Origin: an uncultured Lachnospiraceae bacterium
GTDB taxonomy: Bacteria > Bacillota > Clostridia > Lachnospirales > Lachnospiraceae
Assembly (NCBI GenBank): GCA_902772635.1
Contig: CACYBK010000057.1
Location: 1 to 34,977 of the forward strand
DNA length: 34,977 bases
Direction of reading: 5' to 3'
Shown piece after piece: positions 25,378-33,688 of this stretch. Position 1 is the first letter of the stretch. Every line of letters starts with the position of its first letter. The translations under genes and the position numbers were made by a program. Under the pieces are notes generated by a model that worked only from the letters and a program-made list of their open reading frames with translations, made no database searches and had not been told where the DNA came from.

Positions 25378-26075
25378 AGAGAAAGTACTTTTCACGTGGC
25401 TTAGGTCTTGGCATACTTGTGACTGCTCTTCTTTTTGCCTTCGGGCTTCTTTTTTACAAGCCCTCACTTTCTGACGAGGAGATAAAGGCAAGGGCAACCC
25501 TCCTTGGGATGACGGATACAAGCGACAGGAAGATCACCTCCGGGACTTCGTCGTCATCTTCGGCGACATCTTCGGCTTCATCTGCAGCTTCTTCGGCGTC
25601 TTCAGCTGAAAGCAGTACTTCGGCGGCTTCTTCCGCCGTCCCCGCGACATCAGCCGAACCCGAGAACACTCCTACTTCCGCTGCAGAGACTCCGAAACCT
25701 TCAGAGGAGCCTGCTCCGGCGCAGAACGTGCCGGTTCAGGAGGAACCCGCGCAGGAGGAGCCTGCGCAGCCACAAGCTCCTGCCGCAGAACCTGTTGAAA
25801 CACAGGAACCCGCTGCTCCGGTTGAACCGGTAGAACCCGCCATACCGGACAATCCCGGAACAGGTGATGAGCTGAGGAGCGTTACGATCTCTCCCCAGGA
25901 GACATCCCTGAGGGTCAGTGAGAACCTTTACCGGGCCGGGATAATATCAGATCCTGCCGGCTTCAACAAATACCTTGAAGAAAACGGCTATGACTACAAC
26001 ATCCAGACGGGAACCTATTGGATATCACCCAATGCTTCCTATGAGACAATAGCCCACGCTATAACGAACAAGTGA
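25374..26075 (+). CDS. Membrane-anchored protein with MltG/YceG-type LysM-like domain, no catalytic domain
   Basis: A 233-residue protein. An N-terminal membrane segment (about 8-28) is followed by a Ser/Ala-rich stretch (about 55-95), a Pro/Glu/Ala-rich stretch (about 95-165) and a C-terminal domain (about 168-232). The last resembles the LysM-like part of endolytic transglycosylase MltG (LRVSENLYRAGIISDPAGFN, then GTYWISPNASYETIAHAITN). The transglycosylase domain is absent. It may bind peptidoglycan at the outer face of the membrane. It overlaps the gene before by 4 bases and the gene after by up to 4 bases (GTGA). Confidence 0.8.
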   Translation: MKRKYFSRGLGLGILVTALLFAFGLLFYKPSLSDEEIKARATLLGMTDTSDRKITSGTSSSSSATSSASSAASSASSAESSTSAASSAVPATSAEPENTPTSAAETPKPSEEPAPAQNVPVQEEPAQEEPAQPQAPAAEPVETQEPAAPVEPVEPAIPDNPGTGDELRSVTISPQETSLRVSENLYRAGIISDPAGFNKYLEENGYDYNIQTGTYWISPNASYETIAHAITNK

Positions 26076-28561
26076 CCATGAAAGTTTTTTTGAAGAGGCA
26101 TGACTGCCTTTCCGCTTTTTTGCTGGGTTTCATACTGTTTACAGCGGCCTTGCTGCCGGCTCTTATCATGAGAGGCGGCTTCTTTTATTATTACGGCGAC
26201 TACAATTATCAATCAATAGAGTTCTACACCTATGCCCACCGGGCGATAAAGGAGGGCTATCTTTTCTGGAATCCCCTTCTTGAATGGGGCGGGACTCTCG
26301 TCGGTTCTTTGGGGAGTTATGCGGTAAGTCCGTTTCTCATGCTCCTTCTTCCCTTTCCGAATGAATGGATACCATATCTTCTGCCTCTTTTGATGGCGAT
26401 CCGCTACGGCGTTGCGACAATGACATCCTATGCGTGGCTTCGTACCGTTGTCAAAACGAAGAGAATGGCTCTCTTTGGTGCGCTGATCTATTCATTTTCA
26501 GGTTTTCAGGCAATCAATATTGTATTTTCATCCTTCCATGACATTACTGCCTTTTTCCCGGTATACCTGCTTTCCTTTGACCGACTGATGAAGGAGGGGA
26601 AGAAGACCGGCTTTATTTTGATGACGGCTCTTCTTTCGTCCATCAGCCTTTATTCCTTCTATGGGATGGTCATCTTCTTTTTGATCTATTATTTTACAAG
26701 GTATTTCAGACCCTGGGATCTTCGGTCAAAGTGGAGAAGTGAAAAGGAAAAAGAGAGGAGAAGGACGAATCTTAAGCGCTTTCTTCTTGCTGCTTTCACG
26801 GGAATAGTAGGCGTCATGATAGCTGCCGTCATAATAATATGCGCTCTCCAGGGTCTATTCGGGAATACAAGGATAGGCAAGAATGTGGCGGGAGAGTCCA
26901 TCTTTGCATTTTCAAATTCCACCACCATCTGGGCCATATTCAAGTCCTTATTCTTCATACCCGAGCAGATGGGCTACCAGAGTTTCTTTTATAACGGTGA
27001 GTATGACTGGTCGTCTATGAGTCTTTATCTTCCGCTTGTATCGATCTCGGGCATAATTGCCTTTTTCGCTCTTAAAAAAGGTAAATGGAAGAAGGAGTGG
27101 CTGGGAAGAGTATTTGTTGTCCTTTTGGTCTTTTCTCTGGTCAATGGACTTAACGCTGCTTTTTCCGCCTTCAATAATGATTATTTTGCAAGATGGTTCT
27201 ATATGTTCACGCTGATCCTTGCGGCAATGTCGGCAAAGGCATATGAGGAGGTCTACTGCTTTAACGGGACGAGAAATTCAAGGCGGACAGAGAATGCGCT
27301 CAGAAAGGGTGCGGTTTTTGTCCTTGTAATGACAGTGCTCTTTTCCTCGGTTTCGATAATCTCGGATAATTTTTATCTTTATATCATAGCGGCCTCGGTG
27401 GTCGGAGCGATCATCCTTCTTTTCATCGTATTTCTGCATCCTTCATCAAGGCTTCTTGTGGTGCTTCTTTCCTGTTTTTGCGCCTTTTCAACAGGAACAG
27501 TCGTGTTTGCGGGCTTTCAGATGACTTCTCCCATCATATCGAAAAACTTCAGGGAGCATGTCTTAAATGATGACCCGGGGCTGGATATGACAGTCTTTAG
27601 CAGGGTTGAAGATGACGCGTCAAACAGGCCCATAGTCTGGGGCTATGCCCCCTCCGAGGCTTTTATCTCAACTCCCTCGCCGTCGGTCTTTTCCGTATTC
27701 AAGAATCTTCAGACCGAGAGGATGATGACCTCTCATGTTGACAGGGATGAGAGGGGGCTTCGGGCACTGCTTTCCACCAGATATTATCTTTACAGGAACC
27801 TTTCCTTTGAGGAAAATTCCCCGAGGATAATAAGGGAGCCTGATACCGGAAGCACCGATGAAAACGGGATGAGGACGGATACGGATTCAAAAGAGGACTC
27901 GATACCGAGGTATTTCAAATACCAGGGCGATAATGACGGGTTTTCGATCTATGAGAACGAGTATTTCATACCGATGGGCTTTACCTTTGAATCCTTCGTG
28001 CGAGAGAGTGAGATCAGGGAGATACTCTATCCTGATGATGATAAGAGCGAGCTGAAGCAGTACAATCTTCTGAAGGCTGACAGCCTTCTTGTGAAGGATC
28101 TGATCCTTTCTGACGAGCAGGCTGAAAAGTACAGCGATCTGTTGGCGCACGACAGCCAGGAGAGGTGGCTTACTCTTGATGACTCGGAGTTCAAGTCAGA
28201 GTGCAAGAGGCGCGCCGAGTCGGCCTGCAGCGAGTTTTCCTATGACCCTGAAGGCTACACGGCAAAGATATTTCTTGACAGAAAAAATCTCGTGTTTTTC
28301 TCCATCCCTTATGACAAAGGTTTTAAAGCCTATGTGGACGGAGAGGAGACTGTCGTCGAAAAGGTTGATTACGGATTCATGGCTGTGCCCGTTTCTTCGG
28401 GAGAACACGAGATACGATTTGTATACAGGCCTTATGGCTTTAATATAGCCGTCATATGCACTATCCTGGGGATAGTTATAACACTTCTTCTCTTTCTTTA
28501 TGACAGACGGAAAAGTTACAAAAATATTACAGAAGTGTTGACAGATGTTAATAAAGGGTGA
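26072..28561 (+). CDS. YfhO family membrane protein (GT-C type, likely cell-surface glycopolymer modification)
   Basis: An 829-residue multi-span protein. About a dozen hydrophobic segments lie within residues 10-480, with GDYNYQ after the first. An extracellular region (about 485-800) follows, and one last helix lies near 795-815. The C-terminal stretch (FFSIPYDKGFKAYVDGEETV, then GEHEIRFVYRPYG) is characteristic of YfhO proteins, which in Bacillus and Listeria help glycosylate teichoic acids. The substrate here is unknown. The start may be GTG 26072, overlapping the previous stop, or ATG 26078; neither has a clear ribosome-binding site. Confidence 0.87.
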   Translation: MTMKVFLKRHDCLSAFLLGFILFTAALLPALIMRGGFFYYYGDYNYQSIEFYTYAHRAIKEGYLFWNPLLEWGGTLVGSLGSYAVSPFLMLLLPFPNEWIPYLLPLLMAIRYGVATMTSYAWLRTVVKTKRMALFGALIYSFSGFQAINIVFSSFHDITAFFPVYLLSFDRLMKEGKKTGFILMTALLSSISLYSFYGMVIFFLIYYFTRYFRPWDLRSKWRSEKEKERRRTNLKRFLLAAFTGIVGVMIAAVIIICALQGLFGNTRIGKNVAGESIFAFSNSTTIWAIFKSLFFIPEQMGYQSFFYNGEYDWSSMSLYLPLVSISGIIAFFALKKGKWKKEWLGRVFVVLLVFSLVNGLNAAFSAFNNDYFARWFYMFTLILAAMSAKAYEEVYCFNGTRNSRRTENALRKGAVFVLVMTVLFSSVSIISDNFYLYIIAASVVGAIILLFIVFLHPSSRLLVVLLSCFCAFSTGTVVFAGFQMTSPIISKNFREHVLNDDPGLDMTVFSRVEDDASNRPIVWGYAPSEAFISTPSPSVFSVFKNLQTERMMTSHVDRDERGLRALLSTRYYLYRNLSFEENSPRIIREPDTGSTDENGMRTDTDSKEDSIPRYFKYQGDNDGFSIYENEYFIPMGFTFESFVRESEIREILYPDDDKSELKQYNLLKADSLLVKDLILSDEQAEKYSDLLAHDSQERWLTLDDSEFKSECKRRAESACSEFSYDPEGYTAKIFLDRKNLVFFSIPYDKGFKAYVDGEETVVEKVDYGFMAVPVSSGEHEIRFVYRPYGFNIAVICTILGIVITLLLFLYDRRKSYKNITEVLTDVNKG

Positions 28562-28567
28562 TATATT
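28538..28567 (+). promoter_or_regulatory. Probable sigma-A promoter for the NlpC/P60 gene
   Basis: A perfect TTGACA at 28538-28543, an 18-base spacer and TATATT at 28562-28567 (5 of 6). The -35 and spacer lie inside the last codons of the yfhO-type gene. The start point would be about 40 bases before the next ATG. Confidence 0.55.
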
Positions 28568-28616
28568 TGGTAACGGTGTTTGACAATTCTGTTTCATATA
28601 CGGGGAAATTCAATAT

Positions 28617-29762
28617 ATGTCTGTTTCTTCAAGATTCAATAAAAAAGGAATCGCAAATCTTTCAATTGCGGCCGGTCTGCTTGTTGCAGTTTCAGTGGTT
28701 TCCGCTGTAGGCGCGGGAGGACTCAGGGCCTCAGGTGTCCCGGAAAATTTGGAAAACAAAGAATATCAGGAGCTTTCAAAGGCCGCTGTTCCCTCTGCCG
28801 GCGCAAGCGTTTATGCTTCTCCGGTTCTGTCGCTTTATGAGGAGCAGGAGGGTGCCAAAGGGCAAGGACTCTTAAGCGCGGAGGCCAGCGATTCAAGTGT
28901 TACGGGGACTTTTGATCCCTCAGCCTTCGGCTATACAAACCTCGGAATATGCAAGGTTTCCGAGGGAAATCTGAACATCAGAAAGACTCCTTCTACAGAT
29001 GGCTCTATCGTAGGAAAACTCAGAAAAAACGATGCTGCCGAGGTCCTCGGAGAGGAGAACGGTTTCACAAAGATCAAATCCGGCGAGGTAGAAGGCTATG
29101 TCAAGTCTGAATATCTCTATACCGGAGAGGAGGCTCTTAATGCAGCAAAGGATGCTGTCCAGACTGTCGCGAGGATCACTGCCTCTGCTGTAAATGTCAG
29201 GAAGGAGCCCTCCGCCACATCTGAAAAGATCGGTACGGCAGCGAAGGATTCCGAACTTATCTATGTCGGTGAAGAAAACGGCTTTGCCAGAATAGATTAC
29301 AATGGCGGCGATGCTTATGTTTCAAAGGATTATGTTGAGATCAAAAAGATATTGACCCACGCGATCACGATCACTGAGGCCAGGTATGGTGCAGGTGTAT
29401 CTGATGTCAGGGCGGATCTTGTGAATTACGCGATGAGATTTCTCGGAAATCCCTATGTCTGGGGCGGAACCTCGCTTACGAAGGGGATTGACTGCTCCGG
29501 CTTTACGATGAAGATATATGAAAGATACGGGGTATCGCTTCCCCATTATTCCGTGGCTCAGGCACAGTGCGGGACCAGGATCAAGGCTTCGCAGGCGAAG
29601 CCCGGAGACCTGTTCTTTTATGGCGGGAGCAGGATCAGCCATGTGGCCATCTATATCGGAAACGGTCAGGTCATTCATGCAAGCTCTCCGCGTGTCGGGA
29701 TCATAATCTCTTCAGCTTATATGAGCACTCCCGTAGCGGTCGTAAGGCTTCTTGATGATTGA
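28617..29762 (+). CDS. Secreted NlpC/P60 cell-wall hydrolase with two SH3b domains
   Basis: A 381-residue exported enzyme likely to cut peptide stems in peptidoglycan. A signal peptide (about 1-38) and a spacer lead to two bacterial SH3 domains (about 112-168 and 184-242) with the NIRKTPS and NVRKEPS signatures. The NlpC/P60 domain (about 263-381) has the catalytic Cys293 (IDCSGF), His342 (ISHVAIYIG) and His354 (QVIHASSP). A GGGGA stretch precedes ATG 28617. It probably has its own promoter and is followed by a strong hairpin, so it may be a single-gene unit separate from the flagellar genes. Confidence 0.92.
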   Translation: MSVSSRFNKKGIANLSIAAGLLVAVSVVSAVGAGGLRASGVPENLENKEYQELSKAAVPSAGASVYASPVLSLYEEQEGAKGQGLLSAEASDSSVTGTFDPSAFGYTNLGICKVSEGNLNIRKTPSTDGSIVGKLRKNDAAEVLGEENGFTKIKSGEVEGYVKSEYLYTGEEALNAAKDAVQTVARITASAVNVRKEPSATSEKIGTAAKDSELIYVGEENGFARIDYNGGDAYVSKDYVEIKKILTHAITITEARYGAGVSDVRADLVNYAMRFLGNPYVWGGTSLTKGIDCSGFTMKIYERYGVSLPHYSVAQAQCGTRIKASQAKPGDLFFYGGSRISHVAIYIGNGQVIHASSPRVGIIISSAYMSTPVAVVRLLDD

Positions 29763-29784
29763 CAGCGAAGTATTACAAATATGC

Positions 29785-29813
29785 TTTACTTTGTAAGGGC
29801 TATATGATACTAT
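29785..29813 (+). promoter_or_regulatory. Possible rpsO promoter with extended -10
   Basis: TTTACT at 29785-29790, a 17-base spacer and TACTAT at 29808-29813, with TG at 29805-29806 giving an extended -10. Each hexamer matches 4 of 6. The start point would fall at about 29820, at the foot of the hairpin that follows, so this promoter and the terminator reading partly conflict. Confidence 0.35.
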
Positions 29814-29849
29814 ACGAAAGCGCGTTTTTGGAACAAGCGCGCTTTTCGT
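29814..29849 (+). terminator. Strong hairpin: terminator of the NlpC/P60 gene or rpsO leader stem
   Basis: GCGCG at 29820-29824 pairs with CGCGC at 29838-29842, and the stem extends outward through ACGAAA/TTTTCGT with one bulged T. A T-rich stretch (TTTTCGTTTGT) follows the G/C core. This fits an intrinsic terminator after the hydrolase gene. Confidence 0.6.
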
Positions 29850-29931
29850 TTGTCCGGGGCTCGGTTTTTGGACACTCCGACCAAAGGCTTGGCTTTGGAT
29901 GCAGATAATATTTTTTGAAAAGGAGAAAAAA
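29850..29931 (+). promoter_or_regulatory. Structured leader of rpsO, possible S15 autoregulatory site
   Basis: The leader can form competing stems: TGTCC (29851-29855) with GGACA (29870-29874); TTTGG (29867-29871) with CCAAA (29881-29885); and CCAAAG (29881-29886) with CTTTGG (29893-29898). S15 is known to repress its own mRNA through leader structures in several bacteria. Whether this leader binds S15 is not shown. Confidence 0.35.
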
Positions 29932-30198
29932 ATGATCGCACACGAAAAAAAGCAGGGAATCATCAAAGAGTATGCCAGAACTGAGGGCGACACAGGTTCA
30001 CCCGAGGTACAGGTAGCTGTCCTTACCGCGCGTATTGCGGAATTGACAGAGCATCTGAAGGCCAACCCCAAGGATCATCATTCAAGAAGAGGTCTTCTGA
30101 AGATGGTCGGAAAGAGAAGGAACCTTCTCGGATACCTCAAGAACAAGGATATCGAGCGTTATCGTTCTCTGATCGAACGGCTTGGTCTCAGAAAGTAA
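29932..30198 (+). CDS. rpsO: 30S ribosomal protein S15
   Basis: S15 binds 16S rRNA in the platform of the small subunit. The 88-residue protein has the full family pattern, including [17 protein letters not shown] and [27 protein letters not shown] at 29920-29925 lies just before ATG 29932; an upstream in-frame ATG at 29899 gives an unlikely N-terminus. It precedes pnp, as in many bacteria. Confidence 0.97.
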   Translation: MIAHEKKQGIIKEYARTEGDTGSPEVQVAVLTARIAELTEHLKANPKDHHSRRGLLKMVGKRRNLLGYLKNKDIERYRSLIERLGLRK

Positions 30199-30212
30199 TC
30201 ATTGTCTTTTCG

Positions 30213-30236
30213 CAGGGCGGGTTTTTATCCGCCCTG
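30213..30236 (+). terminator. Hairpin between rpsO and pnp
   Basis: An 8-bp G/C-rich stem (CAGGGCGG at 30213-30220 with CCGCCCTG at 30229-30236) with an 8-base loop. Only TTTG follows, so termination is probably partial, allowing some read-through into pnp. Confidence 0.55.
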
Positions 30237-30245
30237 TTTGATGTT

Positions 30246-30275
30246 ATGACAAGAGATTTTTGTTTTTGGTAGAAA
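30246..30275 (+). promoter_or_regulatory. Possible pnp promoter
   Basis: ATGACA at 30246-30251 (5 of 6), an 18-base spacer and TAGAAA at 30270-30275 (4 of 6). It lies between the rpsO hairpin and pnp, a place where a second promoter would be useful. Confidence 0.3.
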
Positions 30276-30312
30276 AAAGAAGTTTTTGGAAGAAGACGAT
30301 AGGAGAAGACGA

Positions 30313-32403
30313 ATGGAAAAGAAATTTGAAATGGAACTTGGCGGAAGGAAGCTTTGCGTATCTGTTGGGAAGGTGGCCGCTCAGGCAAACGGAGCTGTTC
30401 TTATAAGCTATGGAGAAACAACGGTACTTGCTACTGCGACTGCCTCGGAAAAGCCCAGGGAGGGGGTTGATTTCTTCCCTCTTTCCGTTGATTTTGAAGA
30501 GAAGATGTATGCTGTCGGAAAGATGCCCGGTGGCTTCAACAAGAGGGAGGGCAAGGCTTCGGAGAATGCGGTTCTTACCTCACGCGTTATCGACCGCCCC
30601 ATGAGGCCGCTTTTTCCCAAGGATTACAGGAATGATGTTACACTTGACAATCTCGTGCTTTCAGTCGATCCTGACTGCCGCCCGGAGATAGTAGCAATGA
30701 ATGGCGCTGCCATTGCTACGACCATTTCCGACATCCCCTTTGACGGTCCCGTCGCGATGACGCAGATTGGAATGATAAATGGCGAGCTTATTGTCAATCC
30801 CTCTCAGGCTGACTGGGACAAGGGAGATCTGAAGCTTACTGTTGCATCCACCAGGGAAAAGGTCATCATGATCGAGGCAGGTGCCAACGAGATACCTGAT
30901 GATGTAATGATAAATGCTATTTACAAGGCTCATGAGATCAACGGCACCATTATCGATTTCATTGACGGTATCGTAAAGGAATGCGGCAAGAAAAAGCATG
31001 AATATGAACATCATGTGATCCCGGAGGATCTTTACGCAAAGATGAAGGAACTCGTTCCGTCGGATGAGATGGAAGCGGCAGTATTTACTGACGAGAAGCA
31101 GCTTCGAGAGGAAAATATCATGAAGATCACGGATCGCCTTGCCGAAGCCTTCAAGGATAATGAAGAATGGCTCGCCCTTCTTCCCGATGCCGTTTATGAT
31201 TATCAGAAGAAGACGGTAAGGAAGATGATCTTGAAGGACGGTAAGCGTCCGGACGGAAGAGCAATGGATCAGATCAGGCCGCTTTCCGCTGAGGTCGACA
31301 TTATTCCAAGAGTTCACGGAAGCGCAATGTTTACCAGAGGACAGACTCAGATCTGCGATATAGTCACACTGGCGCCGCTTTCAGAGGCACAGAGGGTAGA
31401 GGGGCTGGATCCAAATATCGTCGAGAAGAGATATATCCATCAGTACAATTTCCCTTCCTACTCTGTTGGTGAGACAAAGCCTTCGAGAGGTCCCGGAAGA
31501 AGAGAGATAGGACATGGCGCCCTTGCTGAACGCGCCTTGCTCCCGGTACTTCCTTCCAAGGAGGAATTCCCTTATTCAATACGTGCGGTATCGGAGACCT
31601 TTGAGTCAAACGGATCAACCTCTATGGCTTCCACCTGCGCTTCATGCATGGCGCTCATGGCTGCGGGTGTTCCCATCAAGAAGATGGTTGCCGGTATTTC
31701 CTGCGGTCTTGTGACCGGTGATGTAGATTCCGATTACAGGCTGCTTACGGATATCCAGGGGCTTGAGGATTTCTTCGGAGATATGGATTTCAAGGTTACA
31801 GGAACCCGTGAGGGCATTACCGCGATCCAGATGGATATCAAGATCCACGGACTCACAAGGGAAATCGTTGAAAATGCCATCAAGCGCGCCCATGAGGCAA
31901 GGCTTTTCATCATGGACAATTGTATGACAAAGGCTATCGCAGAGCCCCGCAGCGAGGTTTCAAAGTATGCACCGAAGATCATTCAGATCAGGATCGATCC
32001 GGAGAAGATCGGTGACGTTGTTGGACAGAGAGGAAAGACCATAAACGAGATAATCGCGCGCACCGGCTGCACGATAGACATCGAGGAGGACGGCTCCGTG
32101 GATGTCTGCGGCACCGATATGGCGGAGATGGACCGCGCGATCAATATGATCAAGATCATTACCACCGAGTTTGAGAAGGGCCAGATATTTACCGGAAAGG
32201 TTGTTTCCATAAAGGAATTCGGCGCCTTTGTGGAATTCGCTCCCGGCAAGGAGGGGCTCGTTCATATCAGCAAGGTGGCTAATGAGAGGATAGATCGGGT
32301 TGAGGATGTTCTCACTCTCGGCGATACTGTAAAGGTGGTATGCCTCGGCAAGGACCGCATGGGAAGGATAGGCTTCTCCATTAAGGACTGCCCTCAGGGC
32401 TGA
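30313..32403 (+). CDS. pnp: Polyribonucleotide nucleotidyltransferase (PNPase)
   Basis: PNPase degrades RNA from the 3' end using phosphate. The 696-residue protein has two RNase PH domains (about 5-140 and 300-530, the second containing GRREIGHGALAERALLPVLP), a helical linker between them, a KH domain (about 550-610, GQRGKTINEI) and an S1 domain (about 620-690, TGKVVSIKEFGAFVEF). AGGAG at 30301-30305 supports ATG 30313; the frame opens earlier with TTG 30286 but that start lacks support. Follows rpsO as in many bacteria. Confidence 0.96.
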   Translation: MEKKFEMELGGRKLCVSVGKVAAQANGAVLISYGETTVLATATASEKPREGVDFFPLSVDFEEKMYAVGKMPGGFNKREGKASENAVLTSRVIDRPMRPLFPKDYRNDVTLDNLVLSVDPDCRPEIVAMNGAAIATTISDIPFDGPVAMTQIGMINGELIVNPSQADWDKGDLKLTVASTREKVIMIEAGANEIPDDVMINAIYKAHEINGTIIDFIDGIVKECGKKKHEYEHHVIPEDLYAKMKELVPSDEMEAAVFTDEKQLREENIMKITDRLAEAFKDNEEWLALLPDAVYDYQKKTVRKMILKDGKRPDGRAMDQIRPLSAEVDIIPRVHGSAMFTRGQTQICDIVTLAPLSEAQRVEGLDPNIVEKRYIHQYNFPSYSVGETKPSRGPGRREIGHGALAERALLPVLPSKEEFPYSIRAVSETFESNGSTSMASTCASCMALMAAGVPIKKMVAGISCGLVTGDVDSDYRLLTDIQGLEDFFGDMDFKVTGTREGITAIQMDIKIHGLTREIVENAIKRAHEARLFIMDNCMTKAIAEPRSEVSKYAPKIIQIRIDPEKIGDVVGQRGKTINEIIARTGCTIDIEEDGSVDVCGTDMAEMDRAINMIKIITTEFEKGQIFTGKVVSIKEFGAFVEFAPGKEGLVHISKVANERIDRVEDVLTLGDTVKVVCLGKDRMGRIGFSIKDCPQG

Positions 32404-32419
32404 GACAACTTTTATACGG

Positions 32420-33673
32420 ATGAAGAAGGATATTATTATAATCGGCGGCGGTGCCGCCGGCATGATGGCGGCATATTCTGCCGCCCTTGCCGGGGGTACT
32501 GCCGTTGTTTTTGAAAAAAACGAAAAACTTGGGAAAAAACTGTATATCACCGGAAAGGGGAGATGCAATTTCACCAATGCCGCTGATATGCAGGAATTTA
32601 TGGAAAACATTCCAAGGAATCCCCGTTTTTTGTATTCTGCCTTTGCCGCTTTTTCAAACAATGACATGATCTCTTTTCTTGAGGAAAACGGGACAAAGAC
32701 AAAGATAGAAAGAGGAAAGAGGGCATTTCCTTTGTCGGACAAGTCTTCCGACGTCATAAAGGCACTTAACCGGGCGCTTCAGAAAAGGGGAGTTTCGGTA
32801 AGACTGAATGAAGAAGTGAAAGACCTTTGGATAGAAGAAGGGGCGGTAAAGGGGGTTGTAAAAGAGAATAATGAAAAGGTCTCTGCAGATGCCGTCATCA
32901 TAGCAACAGGCGGGCTTTCCTATCCCCTGACCGGCTCGACAGGTGACGGTTACACCTTTTCAAAGAAGGCAGGCCACAGCGTGACACCGCTTTCCACCTC
33001 ACTTGTCCCCTTTGACTGCGACGGGATATGTAAGGAAATGCAGGGGCTTTCGCTGAAAAATGTGAGACTCTCCCTTTGTTCATCAGTGAATAAAAAGCCT
33101 CTCTTTTCCGGGGTCGGAGAGATGTCCTTCACTCATTTCGGAGTCTCGGGCCCTTTAGTCCTTTCCGCATCCTCTCTCATAAAGGATGATTTTTTCAAGG
33201 AAGGGCTTTTCGGGAAGATAGACTTAAAGATCGCTCTTTCCGAAGAAGACCTCAAGGAGAGGATAATAAGGGAAACAAAAAGTTCTCCGAAGAGAAGCAT
33301 AAAAGCGCTTCTTGAAGATCTTTTGCCGCGATCGATGGTTTTGGTATTCCTCAATCTGCTTTCAATTCCCAAAGAGAGAATTCTTTCTGAACTTACGAAG
33401 GAAGAACGTGATGAGCTGATAAGACTTTTAAAAGCCTTTCCATTTAAGGTTTATGGCAAAAGGGGTTATAATGAAGCCGTGATCACAAGGGGTGGTATCA
33501 AAGTCAATGAGATCGACCCAAAGACCATGGGGTCAAAAATAGTAAGAGGACTCTTTTTGGCCGGAGAAGTGATTGACTGTGATGCACTTACCGGAGGCTT
33601 CAATCTGCAGATAGCCTGGTCGACAGGTTTTCTTGCAGGGAAGAGCGCTGCATTATTTTGTAATGATATTTAA
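32420..33673 (+). CDS. HI0933/YhiN family FAD-dependent flavoprotein
   Basis: A 417-residue flavoprotein. The N-terminal Rossmann motif IIIGGGAAGMMAA binds FAD, and GKGRCNFTNA is the family signature. A second nucleotide-contact motif (VIIATGG) and the C-terminal GLFLAGEVIDCDALTGGFNLQ are also present. The family includes BaiN of gut Clostridia, which reduces bile acid intermediates, but most members have no known substrate. No strong ribosome-binding site is seen before ATG 32420. It lies between pnp and cmk with short gaps, so it may be co-transcribed with them. Confidence 0.9.
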   Translation: MKKDIIIIGGGAAGMMAAYSAALAGGTAVVFEKNEKLGKKLYITGKGRCNFTNAADMQEFMENIPRNPRFLYSAFAAFSNNDMISFLEENGTKTKIERGKRAFPLSDKSSDVIKALNRALQKRGVSVRLNEEVKDLWIEEGAVKGVVKENNEKVSADAVIIATGGLSYPLTGSTGDGYTFSKKAGHSVTPLSTSLVPFDCDGICKEMQGLSLKNVRLSLCSSVNKKPLFSGVGEMSFTHFGVSGPLVLSASSLIKDDFFKEGLFGKIDLKIALSEEDLKERIIRETKSSPKRSIKALLEDLLPRSMVLVFLNLLSIPKERILSELTKEERDELIRLLKAFPFKVYGKRGYNEAVITRGGIKVNEIDPKTMGSKIVRGLFLAGEVIDCDALTGGFNLQIAWSTGFLAGKSAALFCNDI

Positions 33674-33688
33674 TAAGGAGATCATGCA

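Noticed and set aside
25545-25870. Repetitive tract that might be mistaken for a repeat array
   Set aside because: It is an in-frame Ser/Ala then Pro/Glu-rich protein linker with no regular unit and spacer pattern; not a CRISPR.
28572-28600. A second TTGACA-like site before the NlpC/P60 gene
   Set aside because: The only TATA-like hexamer downstream is about 11 bases away, too close for a sigma-A promoter.
31960-32757. A 265-codon open frame on the minus strand across the end of pnp and the start of the flavoprotein gene
   Set aside because: It runs across two well-supported genes on the other strand and shows no family motif or ribosome-binding site.
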